Shown here: positions 49,278 through 57,301 of the stretch, piece after piece | Layout of the letters: the number at the start of each line of letters is the position of its first letter | Position numbering within the stretch: position 1 is the first letter of the stretch | Assembly (NCBI GenBank): GCA_964567595.1 | Contig: CAZMNF010000004.1 | Coordinates: 22,413-86,412 of the forward strand | Direction of reading: 5' to 3' | Origin: CAZMNF01 sp964567595 | Lineage (GTDB): Bacteria > Bipolaricaulota > Bipolaricaulia > RBG-16-55-9 | Length of the DNA stretch: 64,000 nucleotides | Program-made: the position numbers and the translations under genes | Notes under the pieces: generated by a model | What the model was told of the DNA's origin: nothing | Database searches by the model: none | The model's input: only the letters and a program-made list of their open reading frames with translations

Positions 49278-50959
49278 GATTCGTCCCTGATGACGCCGAT
49301 CTCGGCAATTGGGCCCACATTGAACCGCTGTTTGACGCGCTCGACGAACGCCCCATCGACACTCGCGATCAGTTGGAGAGCTGGCTCGCCGACTGGTCGG
49401 AGCTGATCGCCTGCATCCACGAAGAGGGCTCGCTCCGCCACATCCGCATGACGATCGATACCGACAACGAGGCATTCGAGAACGCCTACCTCCACTTCAT
49501 CTCCGAGATCCAACCGAAGCTGAAGCCGCGCAACCACGCGCTGCAAGCGCGCTACGTCGACAGCCCCGCCCGCGACGAGCTGTCGGACTACTACCGCGTC
49601 ATGGATCGCTCAACCGAGAACGACGTCGAGCTGTTCCGCGAGGCCAACGTCCCGCTCGAGACCGAGGACCAGAAACTCGGCCAGCGCTATCAGAAGCTCA
49701 CCGGCGCCATGACCGTCGAGTTCCAGGGCGAGGAACGCACGCTGCAGCAGATGGCGCGGTTCCTGGAAGAGCCCCAGCGCGACGTGCGCCAAGAGGCTTG
49801 GGAGCTCGTCACGGAGCGACGCCTCCAAGATCGCGACACGATCAACGAGCTCTACGATGAGATGCTGCAGAATCGCCAACAACGGGCGCTGAACGCGGGA
49901 TTTGACAACTTTCGGGATTACGCGTTCCGGCAGCGGGAGCGGTTCGACTACACCCCCGAAGACTGCGTGGAGTTCCAGAACGCGGTCGAAGCGCATATCG
50001 TGCCGCTCAAGCGCGAACTGGAGCAACAACGCCAAGACGCGCTCGGCGTCGACACGCTGCGCCCCTGGGACCTGGAGGTCGATCCGCACAACCGGGCCCC
50101 GCTGCGCCCGTTCAACACCGCCGACGAGCTGATCGACGGCTGTGCCAAGATCTTCGGCAAGGTGGATCTTGAACTGGGCAGCCAGTTCCAGCAGATGGCG
50201 GATCTCGGGCTTCTCGATTTGGAAAGCCGCAAGGGCAAGGCGCCGGGGGGCTATCAGGCGATGCTGGCCGAGCGACGGTTCCCGTTCATCTTCATGAACG
50301 CCGTGGGGCGCAACGGCGACTTGCGGACGCTACTGCACGAGGGCGGCCACGCGTTCCATACGTTTGCGGCGCGCGACGAGCCCTTGGTGGGCTATCGCCA
50401 CGCGCCCACGGAGTTCGCCGAGGTGGCGTCGATGAGCATGGAGCTGCTCACCCATCCGCATTGGGAGGTCTTCTACGACGCCGATGGCGCCGAGCGGGCC
50501 CGCCGCGATCACCTGGAGCGCATTGTCAACATTCTCCCGTGGATCGCCACGATCGACGCCTTCCAGCACTGGATCTACACCAATCCCGGCCACAGCGTCG
50601 AAGAGCGAGAGGACACGTGGCTCGAGCTGCGCGAGCGCTTCGGCGGCATTGACGATTGGAGCGACTACGAAACGGCCCGCCGAAACGAGTGGCATCGCCA
50701 GCTCCATCTCTTTTTGATCCCCTTCTACTACATCGAGTACGGGATCGCGCAGTTGGGCGCGCTCGGCGTGTGGCTCCAAGCCCAAGAGAACCCCCAGAAA
50801 GCGCTCGGCAACTATCGCAGCGCGCTCGCGCTCGGCGGCTCGCGGCCGCTGCCCGAGCTGTTCCAGGCCACGGGCCTCGAGTTCGACTTCGGCGAGGCGG
50901 CCGTCAAACGGGCCGCCCGCGGCCTGCGCGAGGCGTTGGCGTCGGAGGCGTCGAAATGA
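49235..50959 (+). CDS. M3 family oligoendopeptidase
   Basis: Zinc metallopeptidase of 574 residues of the oligoendopeptidase F/thimet family, cutting short peptides in the cytoplasm. The zinc motif is HEGGH at about 368-372 ('LRTLLHEGGHAFHTFAARDEP'), with the third ligand Glu in 'APTEFAEVASMSMELL'. The N-terminus 'RRFVPDDADLGNWAHIEPLFDAL' is family-like. The start is the ATG after GGAGGCGATCCC. A same-sense copy of this start precedes the N gap (49080) and is an assembly duplicate, not a second start. Confidence 0.92.
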   Translation: MAVDPARLPREYPRRFVPDDADLGNWAHIEPLFDALDERPIDTRDQLESWLADWSELIACIHEEGSLRHIRMTIDTDNEAFENAYLHFISEIQPKLKPRNHALQARYVDSPARDELSDYYRVMDRSTENDVELFREANVPLETEDQKLGQRYQKLTGAMTVEFQGEERTLQQMARFLEEPQRDVRQEAWELVTERRLQDRDTINELYDEMLQNRQQRALNAGFDNFRDYAFRQRERFDYTPEDCVEFQNAVEAHIVPLKRELEQQRQDALGVDTLRPWDLEVDPHNRAPLRPFNTADELIDGCAKIFGKVDLELGSQFQQMADLGLLDLESRKGKAPGGYQAMLAERRFPFIFMNAVGRNGDLRTLLHEGGHAFHTFAARDEPLVGYRHAPTEFAEVASMSMELLTHPHWEVFYDADGAERARRDHLERIVNILPWIATIDAFQHWIYTNPGHSVEEREDTWLELRERFGGIDDWSDYETARRNEWHRQLHLFLIPFYYIEYGIAQLGALGVWLQAQENPQKALGNYRSALALGGSRPLPELFQATGLEFDFGEAAVKRAARGLREALASEASK

Positions 50960-51075
50960 CCGACGGTCGCGGACGTTGATGGCCCCGAGCTGATGGAGCT
51001 CGTTGAGTCGTCCGCAGAGACGGCCTTACACTGGCTATCAACTGACAAGAGCGTCGACACGAAAGGTGATCATTC

Positions 51076-52245
51076 ATGGATTCCGACATCGTCATTGTGG
51101 ATGCGGTGCGCACGCCCATCGGCAAATTCCAAGGGCGCGTCTCGCGCTTCAGCGCAACGGAACTGGGCGCCCACGTCGTCAAGGGACTTGTCGAGCGGAA
51201 CGGGCTTGGGGGCGACGAGGTCGACGAGGTCATCCTGGGCAACGTCATCCAGGCCGGCGTCGGACAGGCCCCCGTGCGCCAAGCGTCCATTCGCGGCGGA
51301 TTGTCCGCCACTGTCCCCGGCGTGACGATCAACAAGGTCTGCGGCTCGGGGCTGAAGGCCGTCGTCCAGGCTACTCAAGCCATCAAGGCCGGCGATGCGA
51401 CGACGGTCCTGGCGGGCGGCATGGAGTCGATGAGCAACGCGCCGTTCGTCCTCAACGGCGCGCGCAAGGGGATCAAGTTCGGCCATCAGAAGCTCGTCGA
51501 CGCCATGCTCGAGGACGGGCTGTGGTGCGCGTTCGAGGACCACCACATGGGCAACTCCGCCGAATACACGGCCCAGCAAGCGGGCCTGACGCGCGAGGAT
51601 CAAGACCAGTTTGCGCTGCGCAGCCACCAGAACGCGGTGCGGGCCGCCGAGAGCGACAAGTTCCAGAACGAGCTGCTGCCCTTGGAGGACAAAGAGGGAC
51701 CCATCGATCGGGACGAGTCGCCCCGCGCGGACACGTCGCTGGAGAAGCTCGGCAAGCTGAAGCCGGCCTTTGAGAAGAACGGCACGGTGACTGCCGGCAA
51801 CGCGCCCGGCCTCAACGACGGCGCCTCGGCGCTCATCGTCACGACGGCGGCGGAAGCCGAACGCCAGGGCTGGACCCCCGTTGCCCGAATCGTCGACTAC
51901 GCCGTGGCGGCCACCGAGCCGCTGGACCTGTTCTTTGCGCCGATCCACTCCACGAAGGCCCTCATGGCGAAGATGGGCGTCGATGTCGACCACTTCGACC
52001 TTATTGAGGTCAACGAGGCGTTCGCCGCGCAGACGTTGGCTGACGGCCACGAGCTCGGTTGGGACTGGGACCGCGTCAACGTCAACGGCGGCGCGATCGC
52101 GCTCGGCCATCCGATCGGCGCCAGCGGCGCGCGCATCCTGACGACGCTGATGTGGGCCATGAGCGACCGTGGCGCCGAGACCGGCCTCGCTACGATCTGC
52201 ATGGGCGGCGGCAACGGCCTCTCCCTGGCCCTCGAGCGAATCTAG
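51076..52245 (+). CDS. Acetyl-CoA acetyltransferase (thiolase)
   Basis: Thiolase of 389 residues that condenses two acetyl-CoA or cleaves acetoacetyl-CoA. The acyl-binding Cys is in 'TINKVCGSGLKAVVQA' (about 90). The C-terminal catalytic His and Cys are in 'NGGAIALGHPIGASGARIL' and 'LATICMGGGNGLSLALE', and 'GMESMSNAPFVL' is conserved. The biosynthetic or degradative role is undetermined; the acyl-CoA dehydrogenase in this window is far away. It ends nine bases before pheA, so they may share a transcript. Confidence 0.95.
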   Translation: MDSDIVIVDAVRTPIGKFQGRVSRFSATELGAHVVKGLVERNGLGGDEVDEVILGNVIQAGVGQAPVRQASIRGGLSATVPGVTINKVCGSGLKAVVQATQAIKAGDATTVLAGGMESMSNAPFVLNGARKGIKFGHQKLVDAMLEDGLWCAFEDHHMGNSAEYTAQQAGLTREDQDQFALRSHQNAVRAAESDKFQNELLPLEDKEGPIDRDESPRADTSLEKLGKLKPAFEKNGTVTAGNAPGLNDGASALIVTTAAEAERQGWTPVARIVDYAVAATEPLDLFFAPIHSTKALMAKMGVDVDHFDLIEVNEAFAAQTLADGHELGWDWDRVNVNGGAIALGHPIGASGARILTTLMWAMSDRGAETGLATICMGGGNGLSLALERI

Positions 52246-52254
52246 GGGCCCGGC

Positions 52255-53088
52255 GTGAAAATCGCGTTCCAGGGCGAGCTCGGCGCCTACAGCCACGAGG
52301 CGATCGTCGTAAGCCTCGGACCCGAGCCCGAGGTCGTCCCGTCGGACTCGTTCCGGGACGTCTTCCGTCAGGCGAGCGATGGCACGACCGACGCCGGGCT
52401 CGTGCCGATCGAAAACGCGCTGACGGGCAGCATTCACGAGGTCTACGACCTCCTGTTGGCGCACGAGCTGCCCATCGGGGGGGAAGTCATCTTGCCGATC
52501 CGCCACGAACTGCTCGGCGTGCCGGGCTCGTCGCTGGACGGCATTCAGGCCGTCCATTCGCATCCGCAAGCGCTGTGGCAGTGCGAACGCTTCCTCGATG
52601 AGCTCAACGCCGAGCGGGTGGCGTTCTACGACACCGCCGGCGCGGCCCGGTGGGTCGCCGAAGGGGACGACGCCGCCCATGCTGCCATTGCCGGCCCCTT
52701 GGCGGCCGAGCTCTACGGACTCGTCACGTTAGCGCGCGACGTCGCAATCCGGCCCCACAACGCGACGCGCTTCGTGATCCTCGGCGAGCCGTCAGCGAAG
52801 CTGGCCAAAACCGCCCCCTACAAGACGTCCCTGGTCGTCGAGTTGGCCCACGAGCCGGGCGCGCTCTACGACGCGCTCTTGCCCTTCTCCCAGCATGGGG
52901 TCAACTTGACCAAGCTGGAGTCGCGGCCCATGGGCGACGCGCCCTGGCAGTACCGGTTCTATTTGGACCTCGAGGGCCACGTGGCAACGCCGTCGGTGCA
53001 GGCGGCGTTGGACGAGCTGGGGGCCCGCGTGGCAAGCTACCAAGTGCTCGGCACGTATCCGAGCGTCCAGGGAGGCGATGGCGCATGA
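52255..53088 (+). CDS. pheA: Prephenate dehydratase
   Basis: 277-residue enzyme making phenylpyruvate for phenylalanine synthesis. The catalytic domain starts 'VKIAFQGELGAYSHEAIV' (GTG start), with 'GLVPIENALTGSIHEVYDLLL' and 'VRPHNATRFVIL'-type ending ('AIRPHNATRFVILGEP'). The C-terminal ACT domain shows 'HEPGALYDALLPFSQHGVNLTKLESRPM', where ESRP binds phenylalanine for feedback inhibition. No chorismate mutase domain is fused. It overlaps the next gene by four bases and opens the aromatic block. Confidence 0.95.
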   Translation: MKIAFQGELGAYSHEAIVVSLGPEPEVVPSDSFRDVFRQASDGTTDAGLVPIENALTGSIHEVYDLLLAHELPIGGEVILPIRHELLGVPGSSLDGIQAVHSHPQALWQCERFLDELNAERVAFYDTAGAARWVAEGDDAAHAAIAGPLAAELYGLVTLARDVAIRPHNATRFVILGEPSAKLAKTAPYKTSLVVELAHEPGALYDALLPFSQHGVNLTKLESRPMGDAPWQYRFYLDLEGHVATPSVQAALDELGARVASYQVLGTYPSVQGGDGA

Positions 53089-53519
53089 GCGATTATCAAT
53101 GGACGAGGCTGGTCCAGCGCGAGTACCACGAGGCCGACAGCCATTTCATCCGCGAGGTCCTGCCGATGGGCTCGGTCGACGGATCCTCGTTCGGGCTCAT
53201 CGCCGACGCGACCCACTATCGCCTGGTCGACGAGGGCGAGGCGATCCACATCCGTCCGCAAGTTGCCGAACTGGAAGGGATCATCAAGTCGCTCGGCAAA
53301 GGCGGCATGAGCGTCAACGCGGCGGACGCCAAGGCCAGCGTCCATCGGTTCGCCGAGATCTGGGAAGAGCGCATCCGCGCCGCCAACAAGTGGGAGCAGG
53401 TGCTTGAGACCGCCCGCGAGGCGGACGAGATCCGTCAACCCGACGACGACGCCTCAGCCAACGGCGCCGTTGAAGCCGGGATGCTAAGCCGCCTGAAACG
53501 CCGCTTGTTCGGCGAGTGA
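53085..53519 (+). CDS. Hypothetical protein in the phenylalanine operon
   Basis: 144 residues, acidic, without membrane segments. The first half ('YQWTRLVQREYHEADSHFIREVLPMGSVDGSSFGLIAD' in part) looks globular, the middle is helical and charged, and the end 'AGMLSRLKRRLFGE' is an amphipathic basic helix that could touch a membrane or partner. I do not recognise a family. The ATG overlaps the pheA stop by four bases, so it is translated with prephenate dehydratase. Confidence 0.7.
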   Translation: MSDYQWTRLVQREYHEADSHFIREVLPMGSVDGSSFGLIADATHYRLVDEGEAIHIRPQVAELEGIIKSLGKGGMSVNAADAKASVHRFAEIWEERIRAANKWEQVLETAREADEIRQPDDDASANGAVEAGMLSRLKRRLFGE

Positions 53520-53527
53520 GCGCCGTC

Positions 53528-53556
53528 TTGACGCGCGAAGCCCGTCGTGCTACAGT
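53528..53556 (+). promoter_or_regulatory. Promoter of the leader peptide and DAHP synthase operon
   Basis: TTGACG (53528-53533), a 17-base spacer and TACAGT (53551-53556). A start of transcription near 53563 would give an untranslated lead of about 23 bases before the leader peptide ATG. Confidence 0.8.
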
Positions 53557-53585
53557 CGACGCTCGACAAAAGGGAGCGACGCGAT

Positions 53586-53705
53586 ATGAGCGCGATTCCT
53601 GAACAGCTTGCCAACCCCAAGGAGAGCTTGAGCCCGAACAGCCCCGTCTTTTCGTTCTCCTTCCGCTTTTTCGTTCCGCCCTTTTGGACCCCTCAGGGGT
53701 CCTAA
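53586..53705 (+). CDS. Phe-rich leader peptide of the DAHP synthase operon
   Basis: A 39-residue open frame with its own promoter and AGGGAG ribosome binding site nine bases upstream. The second half reads VFSFSFRFFVPPFW, that is, six Phe and one Trp within 13 residues, then TPQGS and TAA. It sits directly before the first enzyme of aromatic synthesis. This is the classic form of an amino-acid-sensing leader such as pheL, where ribosome stalling at Phe codons changes expression of the genes behind it. Stability or another role for the peptide itself is not expected. It is inferred from sequence only. Confidence 0.75.
   Translation: MSAIPEQLANPKESLSPNSPVFSFSFRFFVPPFWTPQGS
53686..53702 (+). 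promoter_or_regulatory. Hairpin at the end of the leader peptide gene
   Basis: GGACCCC-TCA-GGGGTCC is a perfect seven-pair stem covering the last codons (Trp34 to Ser39) just before the TAA. No T-run follows, so it is not a standard intrinsic terminator. A ribosome finishing the leader would melt it; one stalled at the upstream Phe codons would leave it formed. Confidence 0.7.
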
Positions 53706-53795
53706 TTACGCCACACCGCCGCCGAGCTGACTGTGTCGCAGCGCGCCTCAACCGAACAATCCGTTCGACATTCGGACAACAAGGAGGTCGGAACG

Positions 53796-54845
53796 ATGGT
53801 TATTGTGATGAAGCCGGACGCGGAGGAAGCCGACATCCAACACGCCTCGGATCGGCTCGAGGAGCTGGGTTTCCAGGTCCATCGGGTTGATGGCATCCAC
53901 CAGACGCTGCTCGGGGCGATTGGCGACAAGCGCGGCGTGGAGCGCTCGCCCCTGGAAACGATGCCTAGCGTGCGCCAAGTCGTGGAGATCTCGGAGCCCT
54001 ACAAGCTGGCCAGCCGGGAATTCAAGGACGAGGACACGACGATCCAGCTGGACGGGACCGAAATCGGCGGCCGCGAACTGATCGCCATGGCTGGCCCCTG
54101 TTCGGTCGAGGACGAAGACCAAATCCATCGGCTTGCCGAAATTTCGGCCGCGCAAGGCGCCAAAGTGCTGCGCGGCGGCGCGTTCAAGCCACGGACGTCG
54201 CCCTACAGCTTCCAGGGCTTGGGCGAACAAGGCCTGAAGTGGATGCGCGAGGCAGCGGACGAACACGGCCTCTTGATGGTCACCGAGGTGATGGATCCGA
54301 CCCAGACCGAGCTGGTCGCCTCATATGCCGACATTCTGCAGATCGGGGCGCGCAACATGCAGAACTATCACCTGCTGTGCTCGGTCGGCCAGGTCGATCG
54401 ACCGGTGCTGATCAAGCGCGGCCTGGCGGCCAAGCTGAAGGAGTTCTTGATGGCGGCCGAGTACGTCATGAGCGAGGGCAACCATCGCGTCATCCTGTGC
54501 GAGCGCGGCGTCCGGACGTTCCTCGACCACATGCGCTTCACCCTCGACGTCGGCGCCATCCCCGTCATCAAAGAACGGTCCCATCTGCCGATCATCGTCG
54601 ACCCGAGCCATGCCGCCGGCGTGCGCGACTACGTCAAACCGTTGGCGCTCTCCGCCGTCGCGGCCGGCGCCGATGGCCTGATCATGGAGATCCACGACGC
54701 GCCGGAACTCGCCGTGAGCGACGGCAACCAGGCGCTCACCCCCGACATGTATGCCGAGCTGATGAGCGCGGTCGGCGGCGTGGCCCAGACCGTGGGGCGC
54801 ACGCTGGACCCAGCCGACGAATCGACCGTGCCGGTGCAGCTGTGA
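53796..54845 (+). CDS. aroF: 3-deoxy-7-phosphoheptulonate (DAHP) synthase, type I-beta
   Basis: First enzyme of the shikimate pathway, joining phosphoenolpyruvate and erythrose 4-phosphate. 349 residues with an N-terminal ferredoxin-like regulatory domain (about 1-75, 'MVIVMKPDAEEADIQHASDRLEELG') fused to the barrel, as in Thermotoga maritima. Active-site marks are 'MAGPCSVE' with metal-binding Cys102, 'GGAFKPRTSPYSFQGLG' and 'IIVDPSHAAGVRDYV'. AAGGAGG eight bases upstream of the ATG is the ribosome binding site. Likely controlled twice: allosterically by its N-domain and through the Phe-rich leader upstream. Confidence 0.95.
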   Translation: MVIVMKPDAEEADIQHASDRLEELGFQVHRVDGIHQTLLGAIGDKRGVERSPLETMPSVRQVVEISEPYKLASREFKDEDTTIQLDGTEIGGRELIAMAGPCSVEDEDQIHRLAEISAAQGAKVLRGGAFKPRTSPYSFQGLGEQGLKWMREAADEHGLLMVTEVMDPTQTELVASYADILQIGARNMQNYHLLCSVGQVDRPVLIKRGLAAKLKEFLMAAEYVMSEGNHRVILCERGVRTFLDHMRFTLDVGAIPVIKERSHLPIIVDPSHAAGVRDYVKPLALSAVAAGADGLIMEIHDAPELAVSDGNQALTPDMYAELMSAVGGVAQTVGRTLDPADESTVPVQL

Positions 54846-54848
54846 GCC

Positions 54849-56135
54849 ATGGGTCGCGTGATCCGGCCCGTCCGTCGGATCCGGGGCGAGATTCGCGTTC
54901 CCGGCGACAAGTCGATCTCCCATCGGGCCCTGATGCTGGCGTCCATCGCCCAAGGCGAGAGTGCCATCGCCGGACTCGTCCCGTCGCGCGACGTGACGAG
55001 CACGGGCCGATGCCTCCAAGGGTTGGGCGCCTCGATTCGTGCCCAGTCTGAAACCGACTGTCGCATCAAGGGCCAGGGGCGCTCGGGCCTGCAAGCTCCC
55101 CAGCGCGAACTGGACGCGGGCAACTCGGGCACGACCCTGCGCCTGCTGAGCGGCCTGCTGGCGGGTCAGCCGTTCCGGGCCACCCTCACGGGCGATGCGT
55201 CGCTCCGACGCCGGCCGATGGGCCGGATTATCGATCCCTTAAACCGCATGGGAATCCGCGTCCGGAGCAACGATGGGCACGCGCCGCTCGTCGTTCACGG
55301 CGGCAAGCCCCAGGGCATGCGCTACGAGCTGCCGGTTGCGAGCGCCCAGGTCAAGTCGTGTCTTCTGCTGGCCGGGCTGTACGCGGACGACGCAACGACC
55401 GTCGTTGAGCCCGAGCCGACCCGCGACCACACCGAGCGGATGCTGCGGGCCATGGGCGCGGACATCGCTCACGAGGACGGCACGATCACGCTGCGCGGCT
55501 GCCGCGAACTCGGTCCCCTCGCGCTGTCGGTGCCGGGCGACCTCTCCTCGGCCGCGTTCTTCCTAGCGGCGGCGTCGGTGGTCCCCGACAGCGAGCTGAC
55601 GCTTCGCCATATGGGCATCAATCCGACGCGGACGGGCATCCTCGACGTGCTCCGGTCGATGGGCGCTCGGATCGAGGTGCTCAACGAGCGCGAACGGGGC
55701 CAGGAGCCGATCGCTGACCTCCGAGTCGCCTCGGCTCCCGAGCTGGGCGGCGCTAAGATCGACAGCTCCTTGGTTCCGCGTCTCATCGACGAGATTCCGC
55801 TCCTGGCCGTGGTGGCCACCCAAGCCGAGGGTTGCACGGTCATCCGCGACGCGGCGGAACTGCGCCACAAGGAGACGGACCGCATCCACGCTGTTGCCGA
55901 AAACTTGCGCCTCATGGGCGCTGAGTTGGACGAGCGAGACGACGGCCTCGTCATCGAGGGCCCGCAACGCTTGCGGGGCGCCCACGTGGCGAGCTTCCGC
56001 GATCACCGGATCGCCATGGCGTTCGCCGTTGCCGGCCTCGTGGCCGAGGGGCCGACGACGATCGACGGGGCCGACTGGGCCGACGTGTCATTCCCCGGCT
56101 TCTTCGATACGTTACGGTGGGTGGCTCAAGCGTGA
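54849..56135 (+). CDS. aroA: 3-phosphoshikimate 1-carboxyvinyltransferase (EPSP synthase)
   Basis: Sixth shikimate-pathway step; 428 residues in two similar half-domains. Recognised by 'IRVPGDKSISHRALMLASIAQGES', 'LDAGNSGTTLRLLSGLLAG', 'RRPMGRIIDPLNRMG', 'ELPVASAQVKSCLLLAGLYADD' and, near the end, 'LRHKETDRIHAVAENLRLMGA' and 'FRDHRIAMAFAVAGL'. It begins three bases after the DAHP synthase stop and overlaps aroE by four bases, so the three genes form one operon. Confidence 0.96.
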   Translation: MGRVIRPVRRIRGEIRVPGDKSISHRALMLASIAQGESAIAGLVPSRDVTSTGRCLQGLGASIRAQSETDCRIKGQGRSGLQAPQRELDAGNSGTTLRLLSGLLAGQPFRATLTGDASLRRRPMGRIIDPLNRMGIRVRSNDGHAPLVVHGGKPQGMRYELPVASAQVKSCLLLAGLYADDATTVVEPEPTRDHTERMLRAMGADIAHEDGTITLRGCRELGPLALSVPGDLSSAAFFLAAASVVPDSELTLRHMGINPTRTGILDVLRSMGARIEVLNERERGQEPIADLRVASAPELGGAKIDSSLVPRLIDEIPLLAVVATQAEGCTVIRDAAELRHKETDRIHAVAENLRLMGAELDERDDGLVIEGPQRLRGAHVASFRDHRIAMAFAVAGLVAEGPTTIDGADWADVSFPGFFDTLRWVAQA

Positions 56136-57007
56136 AGCTCCTCGGCGTGATCGGCGATCCTATCGAGCACTCGCTCTCCCCCGAGCTGTTCGACTATCTC
56201 TTCAAGGCGCTCCAGGTGGAGGGCCGCTACGATCCGTACCGGGTCACGCCAGAGGGCCTCGAGGACTTCGTCCGCACGAGCCGGCTGGGCGGGCTCCTCG
56301 GCTTCAACGTGACCATTCCCCATAAGGTATCGATCATCCCGTTTCTGGACGACGTGGCCGAGGATGCTCGGCGACTCGGGGCCGTCAACACGGTGGTCAA
56401 TGCCGACGACAAGGGCATGGTCGGGCATAACACCGACCTCGACGGATTTCTCCGTCCGCTCCGCGAGCGCAACGTGAGCTTGGCGGGCCAACACGCGGTC
56501 GTCCTGGGCGCCGGCGGCGCGGCACGGGCCGTCGCGCACGGGCTTGGCAAGCTGGATGCCGCCCACGTCACCGTCGCGAATCGGACCGAAGATCGGGCGC
56601 GTGCGCTGACCGAGGCGCTGGACTCGGGGCCGAGCGTCGAGGCTTGTGCGCTAGACGACCCGGCACTGGCCGAGAGCCTTCGCCAAGCCCGGTTGCTCGT
56701 CAACGCCACGTCGGTCGGGATGCATCCCCACGATGACGCGAGCCCGTTGGATCCGACCGAGGCCCCGCTGCACGCGGATCTCGTCGTCTACGATCTCGTC
56801 TATCGGCCCCTAAGAACGCAGCTGTTGGCGGATGCGGCGTCCCATCACGCCGATCCCATCGACGGGCTCGAGATGCTGATCGGCCAAGCGCTCCACGCGC
56901 TCCGACTGTGGCTTCCCGATACCCCGGCCGTGTCTTGGTCGTTGCGAGACGATTTGCGCGCCTATCTGCGGGGCAAACTGCTTGACGATGAGGCCCCCGC
57001 AGAGTAG
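56132..57007 (+). CDS. aroE: Shikimate dehydrogenase
   Basis: NADP-dependent reduction of 3-dehydroshikimate; 291 residues. Marks are 'GVIGDPIEHSLSPELFDYLF', 'GFNVTIPHKVSIIPFLD' with the catalytic Lys, 'GHNTDLDGFLRPL' with the catalytic Asp, the nucleotide loop 'AVVLGAGGAARAVAHGL', 'VANRTEDRA' and 'LVNATSVGMHP'. The GTG start overlaps the aroA stop (GTGA). Its TAG stop doubles as the first half of the -10 box of tRNA-Thr. Confidence 0.96.
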   Translation: MKLLGVIGDPIEHSLSPELFDYLFKALQVEGRYDPYRVTPEGLEDFVRTSRLGGLLGFNVTIPHKVSIIPFLDDVAEDARRLGAVNTVVNADDKGMVGHNTDLDGFLRPLRERNVSLAGQHAVVLGAGGAARAVAHGLGKLDAAHVTVANRTEDRARALTEALDSGPSVEACALDDPALAESLRQARLLVNATSVGMHPHDDASPLDPTEAPLHADLVVYDLVYRPLRTQLLADAASHHADPIDGLEMLIGQALHALRLWLPDTPAVSWSLRDDLRAYLRGKLLDDEAPAE

Positions 57008-57010
57008 ACT
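56982..57010 (+). promoter_or_regulatory. Promoter of tRNA-Thr inside the aroE end
   Basis: TTGACG (56982-56987) lies in the aroE coding sequence. After a 17-base spacer follows TAGACT (57005-57010), whose TAG is the aroE stop codon. The mature tRNA begins 11 bases later. Confidence 0.75.
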
Positions 57011-57021
57011 ATGAAAGATTT

Positions 57022-57097
57022 GCCGGCGTAGCTCAGTCGGGAGAGCATTCCCCTCGTAAGGGAAAGGTCGCCGGTTCGAGTCCGGCCGCCGGCTCCA
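57022..57097 (+). tRNA. tRNA-Thr (CGU)
   Basis: Acceptor GCCGGCG with CGCCGGC, D-arm GCTC/GAGC, anticodon stem TTCCC/GGGAA around loop CTCGTAA (anticodon CGT) and T-arm GCCGG-TTCGAGT-CCGGC. Discriminator U and an encoded CCA. 76 bases. Confidence 0.96.
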
Positions 57098-57301
57098 AAT
57101 TCCCCGCTATCCTGCGCGACAAACGCCCTGACACCGGACGAAGCGCTCGTCTCCCCTGCTCGCATGTCTAGAACGGACGACACGGTCGCCGGACAAGGGC
57201 TCGACCGTTGGTCAACTCAGGAGCCGATCGGTGCCGAGATTTGCCCGACGGGATTGATTCAGGCACCATCGGACGCAAACGCCGAAAGGAGGACGTGCCC
57301 T

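Noticed and set aside
53686..53702. Intrinsic terminator in the leader before DAHP synthase
   Set aside because: The stem is perfect but is followed by TAATTACG without a T-run; I call it a hairpin only.
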